NCBI GenBank assembly: GCA_026545765.1
Contig: CM048842.1
Span: 27,938,667 to 28,002,666 of the forward strand
Reading direction: 5' to 3'
Length of the DNA: 64,000 nt
Source of the DNA: Plantago major
Lineage: Eukaryota; Streptophyta; Magnoliopsida; Lamiales; Plantaginaceae
The notes beneath the pieces were generated by a model. That model saw only the letters and a list, made by a program, of their open reading frames with translations, was not told the DNA's origin and did no database searches. Position 1 is the stretch's first letter, and each line of letters starts with the position of its first letter. Shown piece by piece: positions 55,815 to 64,000 of the stretch. The position numbers were made by a program, and so were the translations under genes.

Positions 55815-56864
55815 CTTCTAACTGAGCTGAGCAAGTGTACAGGTAGTAGAAATCAAGGATAAGATATCAATTTATAGCTACTCAAATTCCAAATGGGGTC
55901 GAATTATGAAAATATAAATGGCAGTAACTAAGCACAAAAATTTGACCAACTTGAATTATAAAAAAATTAAAACGTTACTAAATGCCTTGCGCATCAAAAT
56001 ACTTGGCATGAAAATTCTTAAAAATAATTCTTGAATTAGTAAAATATGTAGCGGGATTATAAATTAATAGCTAAATTATTGCAACATTACAAAGTCTTAT
56101 TTTCTTTATCTGAAAAATCATTAATTTCATTTTAGATTTATTTAGTTGTTTTTATACTACAAATAAGTTCAGTTCAGATATGTTCTGTTCTATTTAGATG
56201 AGAGAACATAGTCGAAGTCTTTGAAATTGTGAAAGTGAAAATGTTAAAGATTTTCCTGATAATGATGCTCCACTCGAGCTAGCTTGGCTTAAAATCTAAA
56301 GTTGATATTTTAGCAAGGGTCAGTCGTGATCAATGACTGAGCAAATTCCATGCATGTGCAATAACTTAAGTTTATATCTTCATGATTTTAAATCTTTTAA
56401 TTTAACTTAATGCAATGTAATTAGTTAAGACCTGACTTTACTTTAAACTCTTTAAACTAGTGCTAATTCGTGGGTATAAATTTCTTTAAATATTAAACAA
56501 ATTAAAGACGGTATTGAGTATAATTTAATAAAGAAAAATAACGCTAGCTCAAACATTGTTATGCATCTCATTGTATACCATATGAGTCATGGTGTCGGGT
56601 CAGACCTTTAAATTGAATTCTCAAGTTGGAATTATATCATGAAGTCGAAGTTTGCCCCTTAATTGAATTCCAATCGGTAATTATCACATTATTATAGTTA
56701 ATTTACCCTCAATCGAAGTTTCAAAGTTGGAATATTACTCTTCTTAGAGTATTTTCCCGCACAGTGTGGTTTACAATTCAAATAAAATTTTCAAGTTGTA
56801 ACTATACCATTTTAAAAAGTTGATTTATACTTCAAATTGAGCTGCCAACTTGAAATTACAAACC
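55815..56864. other. 5' flank of the trigger factor gene
   Basis: It contains the second copy of the dispersed repeat (56096-56206). At about 56605-56860 it has a loosely repeated pattern built on TTAATTGAATTCTCAAGTTGGAA-like words (about 75-bp spacing). No gene was seen, and the promoter of the minus-strand gene should lie near 55815-56000. Confidence 0.45.
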
Positions 56865-59497
56865 TGATGTGCACTCAGAGATTTCGATTTTCGTTGTAGA
56901 ACCTGTAATCCCTAAATACAATCAAGATTAAATTCATAAGTCGGAAGTCCTCAAATCCACGCTTATAGCTTAAAAGTCGACTGGATGTCGCTTCTCCACG
57001 ACACTTAGCATAGGAACAAGCAAATAACGATGTAAATCAGATGCGTAAAGTAAATGTAATGATTGCGCATGCATTAATCAATCGCAGTAAACCCTAATTA
57101 TTTGAGATTAAATCGATGGTGGAAAGGTGTAAAGGATCCCCGACCTCCCTCTGCTATGCTACTCCCAACTTCCTAGCTAAAATCCTACGCGATTACCTCT
57201 AACGACAGTAGTGCATAATACTACGGCAAGACGAAAATTTACCCTACCGCTCAATGAAACTACTGTGTTACTCAGCGGAACATCACACCATGAAGTATGT
57301 ATAGAGTTGTATAACCACAATTTACGTCTAATAACTATTCCATTAATATATCACGGTATATAAAGAAGTAGCAAAAGCAGAGTTACGGTGGTTCGCCTTT
57401 ATAAGAGAAAGTTAGCTACTCATAGTATTCTAAGACAGAAATCGAAAAACAGGAAGAAAAGAAAGAAGAAGAAGCTTAGTCTCTGATGTCTTCATGCCGC
57501 TTCTAGGGTTTCCTCCTTCTGGGTGCCTGACGGCCAGCAATTTTGGGGTTTCACTTCCTCGAGGACTGGTTCTCTCTCAGAGAGCTTATGAATCGGTAGA
57601 ATTATGAGACCCTTGAGGTCTTATTTATACTTGAATTTTCGTGCTCTGGCCGCCATTCTTCATTAAGGAAGGTTTAGGAAGGTGGGCTCTAGCCTGACAG
57701 GCCAGGAAAATGGGCTAGGAGCAAACTGCCACTCCAATGCAGTCCACACTAGGCCGCAGAGAGGCTTCTGCGGTACACAGTGGGCCGTAGAGTGCGATTC
57801 ATGCAGGTTCTGTCTGTTCTTCTATGTTCTTCGATTTCTGATGAGACGATACTTTAGAGTCTCATTCCGTTCTTTTTACCGACTTTTGTTAATCATTATT
57901 TCCATTTTATATAGTTTTTGTTCGTTTTTATGTGTTTTATGTTTTAGTGGTGTTGTGCAGATTGTGGCTTATTTAGGTACTTTTTGGAGTTTTTTGGCGA
58001 ACTTGGCACTTTTGGTGGAAAGGAGCAAGGACGCGTCCCAATTTGAGACAATACACGTCTCCACAGGCCGCAATCCGTACGCGTCCCAGATTTACCCAGG
58101 ACGCGTCTCCACAGCCCGCAGGACGCGTCCCAAATACATTGAAGGCGCGTCCCCTCAAGTCACATTTCCAGAGATCGCTCAAGGAAGGCCGACGATCTCA
58201 GAATCTCGTGATGCGTCTCCACAAACCGCAGGACGCATCCCAAGTGCTTTGAAGACGAGTCTCCACAGGCAGCAATTTCAAGACGCGTCCCAGATCCATC
58301 CAGGACGCGTCCCACATCGTTTTAGCGAAAGACTCTGTTCTTTATTTAGTCGATTTCAGGCATTTTCAGACACACTTTCTTTTTACGTTATTTACTCTCA
58401 AGCAAGAACAAACCCTAGTTTTGGTTTTCTTGCTCTTGTTGATCATCAATTTCACTTGGAATCGCATCATTGACATTGAATTCGGATCTTGAGGTTAGAT
58501 TATCAATCAACTATTCTTTCTTTCACAATTTCATCTCTTGTGTTTGATTTGTTGGTTGAATGCTTATGATATCATCTTGTATGCTTAATTCAATTGTGAC
58601 TAATCAATATGTGTGTTATTCATATGAGTAGCTAATTCCTTGATAGATGCGGTAGCAACGTAGGAGTAATCGAATTAAAGGCTTGACCTAGATTTGTTCA
58701 TATGTGTTAAGCTTATTCAAAATCTTCGTAAAAACCCCAAATTCAGTAATCTAGTTTCAAATCTTCAAACCTTTCCGGTTAAGAATCAATCGTCTGACAA
58801 TCGATTGATTTCGCTACTTTTACATTTTCAAAGAACGTCTTGGATACACTGAATTTGCCTTTTTTCTGGACAAATAACTGTGACAAGCATATGAACAATA
58901 GGTCTGATTCGTGATTCGATTTCTCGATCGCTACCGGTTCATTACTCTTCTCTCTTGATTTAAAACCTTCTTTACTTAGTTTAATCAATATCGATCTTAC
59001 AAACTCAATCTTTCAAACTGTTTCTGCAAACTCTTACGTTTACACTTGAAAACGTCATAGTTGCCTAGTTAGCTCCTTGAGAACGATCTCGTAATTAAAG
59101 TTTGTTACAACAACTACTTTAGTTACTTTGTTGGTTTTAAGAAGTACTAATTTGAGCACATCAATTTCGGGTCTCGTAACCTCGTTTCCTCGAAAAGTGG
59201 TCTTCTACAATGTTGTTGCATCTTCAATTATCTTCGCAATGGTTGGCTGCATGACATGTTTTGACTCCTCGAACTCCGTGCAGCGGCCAACCCGGCATAT
59301 TTGCTTAACTTTCTCGATTTTGCACAATTATGTCGTTTTAGCGCATGAAATCGTGCAATTCTCCAAAAATGCGATCATGACCTACAAAATACACACGAAG
59401 TTGGTATTTGACCATAAAACGATACAAATATTGAATCTAAGGCAAAAAACGAGGGTCTAAAAGCATGCAATATCGCACATTTCATTGTCACATCACA
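56865..59497 (-). repeat. LTR of family D (minus), carrying a nested solo LTR
   Basis: On the minus strand it runs from TGATGTGACAATG at 59497 to GTGCACATCA at 56865 and matches 2035-3530. After removal of the insertion at 57839-59163 plus one target copy, it is about 1.3 kb. The adjoining DNA at 59498 reads (minus) GGTTAAGGGGTG directly before the LTR, a plausible polypurine tract, so this is a 3' LTR. Confidence 0.85.
57839..59163 (+). mobile_element. solo Athila-like LTR (1325 bp)
   Basis: It begins TGATGAGACGATAC and ends GAGCACATCA, with the exact 5-bp target duplication ATTTC at 57834-57838 and 59164-59168. No internal element sequence is present. It carries nine or ten copies of GGACGCGTCC-like words at 58029-58312 and ATGAGTAGCTAATTCC, as in other Athila-like LTRs here. 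Recombination between the two LTRs of a full element would leave this structure. Confidence 0.93.
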
Positions 59498-60154
59498 CCC
59501 CTTAACCAGCTTGCTCATCCTCGAGCAAGGCAATAACGATAATCAGGAAGTGGCCATGAAATGAGCAACAAGCATAAACCACCACATAGACAAGCAGCCA
59601 GTTTCTAGGGTTTCAAACTCTACTGACTCGCTTAGTTTCAACTCCAACTTTATGACTCCACAACAAACAAATAACAAGCATCACTCACTACATCCATTGG
59701 TTACAAATGTAACCCAATGTCCTTCTAGGTGTACTTCAAAATCATTACCTCGCGGTAACGTTATGCAATCCTCTCCCAAAAGTCAAGGTACAAATCAAAG
59801 TAGTACTCAAATGCTTCGGTAAGTAAAATAGGTAGGATAATATAGAGGAGTGTTTGGCTAAGCATCATTAAAAGATAAGCAAGGCAGAACAAAGGGTATT
59901 TCAGGGGGACTTATCCTTTCGGACACCGAGTTCCTTCCTTCGACTTCGTCCTCTCTCAATAACAAATCTTCAACTTCTCCTTTATTATCGTAACTACTTC
60001 ATCGGTTGCTTCACACATAGACTACTTGCTCCTTTATTTTTTCTTTTTTCTTTTTCTTTTGACATACTTTTTTTGCAGTCATTTTATTGACTCCTAAGCT
60101 TTTGGTTGGCCATCATTGGCTCTTTTAGTCTCTACATTTTTTGGTAGTGTATGT
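59498..60154 (-). other. 3' internal remnant of family D element
   Basis: Read on the minus strand it ends GCTCGAGGATGAGCAAGCTGG, then the purine tract, then the LTR at 59497. This CTCGAGGAYGAGCAA word just upstream of the 3' LTR is typical of plant Athila-like elements. No ORF of note. The right border is an opposite-facing copy of the same LTR start. Confidence 0.6.
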
Positions 60155-60282
60155 TGATGTGACAATGAAATGTGCGATATAGCATACTTTTAGACCCTCA
60201 TTTTTTGCCTTAGATGCAATATTTGTATCGTTTTATGGTCAATTACCAACTTTGCGTGTTTTCTGTAGGCCATTATCGTGTT
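60155..60282 (+). repeat. first 128 bp of a family D LTR (plus), cut by the Athila insertion
   Basis: TGATGTGACAATGAAATGTGCG onwards is an inverted copy of 59497 downwards. It stops at 60282, where the Athila LTR begins. The remainder should lie beyond the window after that element. Confidence 0.85.
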
Positions 60283-61717
60283 TGATGAGTCAGTTTTATA
60301 CCGTCTCATTTGGTCTTTTTTACCGTCTTTTTGTCATGCTTGAGTGTAGTTTTATTTAGTTTTCCTAGAGTATTTTTACTTGTTTTGTTCTTTATGTGTT
60401 TTGTAGATATTTGGTTAAACCGCACTAATTGAAAGCAAAATGGTGTATTTTATATGCATCTACAAGATATGGAGTTCTAATGCCTCGTATGGATGCTAGA
60501 AGTGGAGCGGGAAGGCCAAAATATCAAGAATCGGAGTCAAAAGGCGTTAAAGGGGCAAAACGGTCACTCCAGAAGAACTGGCGACGTCAGTTTGTTATCA
60601 AACTGGCGCAACCTTCTGTTTGGCATCACCAAACTGGCGACACCAGTCTTGATTACTGGCGACGCCAGTTTTCTAACTGGCGATGGCAGTTTCTTTTTTG
60701 CCGTAACTCTGTGGTTTTGTTTCCTAATTTGCCCAGACTTAGTTTGTCTCCTTTCTATTAGTTAGGACAAGACATAATTATTTTTTATATTCATTCTATT
60801 ATCAAGATTGAACTTGGCTCTCAACCTAGCTAGACCTAGTTTCCAACGATTTTCACCTTGTAATCCGATGATTGTCATTGATTGGGAGCGTAATCTACAT
60901 ACTTTCTTGCATCAATCGCTTGCATTCTTCGTGTTCTACCTAGGTTTGTGACAACGAAGGGTAAACTCAGATCAATTGATCGAGTCCTCGTATTTAGTAT
61001 TAGATTATTTGTGTTAATCGTTTAATTGCTTATTTGATTATGTCTTCGCATAACATGAGTAGCTAAACACCCTGATTATGGGGTGGTGACGGATTCAAGC
61101 ATGCTAGCTAGGGTTTATGCGTTTATGTATAATCAGGTTACGATTACGTTGTGCTTTTTAGATTAAATCACGATCCCGCTATTACGCTTGATGTTCTATC
61201 CACAATATCACCGTTAGATTAAGCATTTGATCCTCGCAAATCAAACGCTTTTCTTGCTTTAATTTAATGCAATAGTTGCAACTGTAATAGCAGGATTAGC
61301 TTTATTGATCATAGCTTAGTGAGTTTGACACCTTTACTAATGCTATTCGCTTTTTAACTCAAGTAGTGACAACTCGAGGTAATCGCTTCGTGGATCGATA
61401 TTTCGTTAGCTTGTCTTCTAGTCACCACTCCATAATTCTCCTCATTCATATATCAATCTCGTTAAGTGTCAATCATATCTAGTTTTGTCTGCCTAGTTGT
61501 TTACTGTTACGATAGTTAATCAATCTGCTGCTGAAGAAAACAAACTTTTACTGCTTTTCATATTGTTACTTTTATTCGTAAACTGAAGCTCAGCTTAGTT
61601 AAGTCCTTAGAGACCGACCTCGGGGTTAACTTCACTACACTACATGTGTTTTCAGAAGGTCGAGAGTTAGCTCTTAGCTAAGTAAATACATAATTAAAAC
61701 TTTGATATCGCGTATCA
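60283..61717 (+). repeat. Athila 5' LTR (1435 bp)
   Basis: It starts TGATGAGTCAGTTTTATACC, akin to the solo LTR start, and ends GATATCGCGTATCA. It carries an array of ACTGGCGAYRYCAGT motifs at 60577-60690. The end is inferred from the primer-binding-like TTTTTAGCGCCACGGG that follows, since the second LTR is outside the window. Confidence 0.8.
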
Positions 61718-61844
61718 AGTTTTTAGCGCCACGGGACTTAACTCCTTTGTTAAGTTTACTAATTCTTGTGACATGATTTTTACTTTATGTATTTTAATTC
61801 ACCTTTTTTCGTTTTCCGCGCTTAACGATCCCTTTTCGTAGTGC

Positions 61845-63469
61845 ATGAACGGAAGAAGAGGTCTTGATTCACCCATTGTACCGCTTATCGACGATATCGA
61901 CAGCATCAGAAAGGTGCAGAGAAGGATCAGGAGACAATAAGTGCACCCGGGATTTCAAAGAAGATATCGAAACGGCTTACGAACCACCACCTTCCACGGT
62001 CATATCTTCGCACCACCTCGGCAACCATCACCAAAGATTGTCGTCCCGACAATGTGAGGAATTTTGATATTAAGGGCCATCTACGGCCCTACTCAAGTTC
62101 TATGGGCGTAAGAATGAGGACGCCATGGATTTCACAGAGCTGAGTCGCTCATCGGGAGCCTAGCTAAGGGTGAGGTGTTATCGATAATGATCTAAGGATG
62201 AAGGTTTTTCCCCGTTTGAATGAAAAGGCACGGACGTGGATGAATGGCTTGACGAAGGAAGCCTAACCACACGTACGCCCTGTATATAAAGGTATTCATG
62301 CAAAAGTATTACCCCTACCTAAAACTTCTGCGATTAGGCAACAGATCAACACTTTTACCCAAATGTATGACGAGTCTCTATATGAGGCGTGGGATAGGTT
62401 CAAGGGTCTTCTCTCTTAATGTCCTCACCATAGGTTTCCACAGGCTGATTTAAATCAGTATTTCTATGACGGATTAAATGAAAACCAGCAAGCTTTGATA
62501 GATGTGTCTTGCGGGGGTAGCACGATGGAGCTAACCGCAGATGCTTTAAAGGACAAGTTTGCTAAGCTGGCACAGAATAACCATCACAGGAACCCCAGGA
62601 GAAACACCAGGGGGCAAAGAGGTGAAGCTAACGCCACCTATGACGAAGGACAGGGATCGAGCATAGAAATTGCAGCGCTTACCAATGAAATCAGGCAACT
62701 TAAGGCACATGCTTTTAACAGCAGCCCCAGCTTATCTACTGATGTTTGTGGAGTATGCAAGAACCCTGGACATGGAGCTAACATGTGCAGGTCTGATCTA
62801 GCTATAGAAAGAAAGCAGCCCGAAGCGGAAGCACTACAGGAGGAGGTATGCTGGGTCTAGCTAGCAGGGACCGGATGGGAAATCGGTTTACTGGCAGAAA
62901 AGGAACAACTTCAATGCGCAACGAGGAGGGTACCATAAACCTTCCACCAATCAGTTTAATCGACAGGGTGATAGATCCCTATTGAGCTATGCCAATGATA
63001 ACTGTGAGAGCCCAACCCCAAAAATTCAGGATGTCCAACCAGCATGCAGTTCTGGATTAGCTAGTGATTTTAGGAGCTTCATGAACGAGTCGCGAGAGTT
63101 TATGCGCGAGACCAAGGTATACCACCAGTCCACCGACTTCTGTATTGGTAAGCTGGAGAAGGACAACGACAAGTTCCACAACGTTCTTCAGCAGCTACTT
63201 GAGAAGAACCAGGAGAGGGAGAAAGAAAATTCCCTGGTGCCCCCGATAGGGCAATGGCGATCAAGGTTATAACAGAAACTCCGGTTGAGGTGACTGTTTT
63301 GGGAAATGAGACCTGTGTTGAGGTTTCAAAACAGATTTATGCAACTTGTAGGTGTGCATCATTTGTTCCGATTGCTCGAGAAGCGAGAGTGGAAGAAGTG
63401 ATAACCCCCGGTAATCCTGTTGATGAGTTGACTCCCGAGCAAGAGGGAGATACAGGTATTTTGGATTAG
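61845..63469 (+). pseudogene. Athila gag
   Basis: The ATG at 61845 gives MNGRRGLDSPIVPLIDDID, an Athila-like start, but stops after about 30 codons. Further gag pieces follow in shifting frames. About 62335-62860 has INTFTQMYDESLYEAWDRFK, HHRFPQADLNQYFYDGL and ALIDVSCGGSTME. The zinc knuckle CGVCKNPGHGANMC (CX2CX4HX4C) is near 62750-62795. The ORF at 62982-63272 has ESREFMRETKVYHQS and a coiled-coil-like KLEKDNDKFHNVLQQLLEK stretch. In-frame stops (for example at 62417-62419 and 63467-63469) show the copy is broken. Confidence 0.82.
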
Positions 63470-64000
63470 GATCTAGTTTCTGCAGCAGATGAGGATTCTG
63501 CAAGTATGGTGAGCACTCCGGAGGTAGCAAGATGCATTCCGGCCAAGGAAGAAGAGGGCACGGAGAATGAAACAGAGTGCCCCCTAGGTAAGAAGAGCTT
63601 TAATATTATAGTGGGGATGGGTACCTCGAAGGTCATAGCAACCTTGGATATTGGAGCTATCGTTAGCACTATTCCGTACAAACTCTTCAAAGGATGTAGT
63701 TTCACAAGACTGGAGGAGATGAAAGCTCGTCTCTTGATGGCGGATGGGTCACATAGGAGGCCTGTTGGACTGGCAAGGGATGTTGTAGTCAAGCTGAATG
63801 GGGAGACGATCCTCACCGATTTCGTTGTCTTGAAAGACGTTCGAGAAGAACATAAGAAAGCACCCGATACAGTCTTACATGGGTGGCCATTTTTACTCGC
63901 CTCTAAAATGGACATTAGTGTGTTTAGGCGCACAACGACTTATGAGGTGAATGGTCGAGTGGGAATAGTGAAGGCATTGGACTACCTCCCTAAGGATTTT
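63470..64000 (+). pseudogene. Athila protease region, open at the window edge
   Basis: The frame of the preceding gag segment continues after a TAG at 63467-63469. An in-frame ATG at 63617 is followed by 128 open codons to the window end. VIATLDIGAIVSTIPYKLFK corresponds to the protease active-site region of Athila elements, where relatives have D-(L/S/T)-G; here it is DIG. LLMADGSHRRPVG, DFVVLKDV and HGWPFLLA follow, the last replacing the usual LGRPFL. The DIG and HGW changes suggest decay. The polymerase should lie beyond the window. Confidence 0.75.

Larger units (their letters stand above)
60283..64000 (+). mobile_element. Athila-type Ty3/gypsy element, 5' part
   Basis: It consists of the LTR (60283-61717), a primer-binding region with GCGCC just after it, gag and the start of protease; it then runs off the window. 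The gag zinc finger and the protease surroundings are of Athila type. The 5 bases before the LTR are GTGTT; the same five bases should follow its 3' LTR beyond the window. Several stops and a frameshift in gag indicate decay. Confidence 0.88.

Noticed and set aside
58029..58312. CRISPR-like look of regularly recurring GACGCGTCC
   Set aside because: Repeats are 10 bp, unevenly spaced and lie in a plant LTR; no array or cas genes.
57682..58473. 263-residue plus ORF
   Set aside because: It crosses the border of the solo LTR at 57839, so it is a chimera of two LTRs; no family resemblance.

Overview
This is nuclear DNA of a flowering plant, most likely a eudicot. The signs are AT-rich intergenic DNA, a 13-exon chloroplast chaperone gene with GT-AG introns, Ty3/gypsy elements of the Tat and Athila types, a SIRE-like Ty1/copia element, CACTA transposons, a Helitron and short MITEs. 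I found no rRNA, tRNA or CRISPR array and nothing bacterial. The species cannot be named from sequence alone.

Layout. 1-2034 is unclassified repeat-like DNA. 2035-3530 is a long terminal repeat (LTR) of a gypsy-like family called LTR family D here. 3531-25336 is a decayed Tat-type gypsy element on the minus strand, with its 5' LTR at 24774-25336. It is split by two clean insertions: a 15.0-kb copia element (5845-20846, target duplication GATCT) and a 1.1-kb non-autonomous CACTA element (23356-24463, target duplication GAG). 26348-33863 is a complete LTR element that carries only gag and protease, inserted into an older Athila-like LTR. 35119-36333 is a second CACTA element (target duplication TTT). 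37271-37608 is a foldback element.

38063-49518 looks like a decayed Helitron cargo, all on the plus strand: an RPA1-like gene with one frameshift, a short lysine-rich ORF, and a Rep/helicase pseudogene that keeps HUH, two-tyrosine and Walker motifs. Helitron ends were not found. 50283-55814 (minus) is the one convincing intact host gene, chloroplast trigger factor, about 531 residues, with the GFRxGxxP ribosome-docking signature and one GC-AG intron.

56865-64000 is again retrotransposon DNA: a minus LTR of family D with a solo Athila-like LTR nested in it (target duplication ATTTC), a short opposite-facing copy of the same LTR, and an Athila element (LTR, gag, start of protease) that runs off the window.

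The genes form no pathway; the window is a nested transposon cluster around one housekeeping plastid gene. The most unusual signals are: palindromic motif arrays, different in sequence, at similar offsets in several Athila-like LTRs; a run of intron-like segments in the sense strand of the copia element's extra gene; the gag-protease-only element with an 11-residue repeat tail; and an odd pattern of differences between the two copia LTRs that may be a sequencing artefact.
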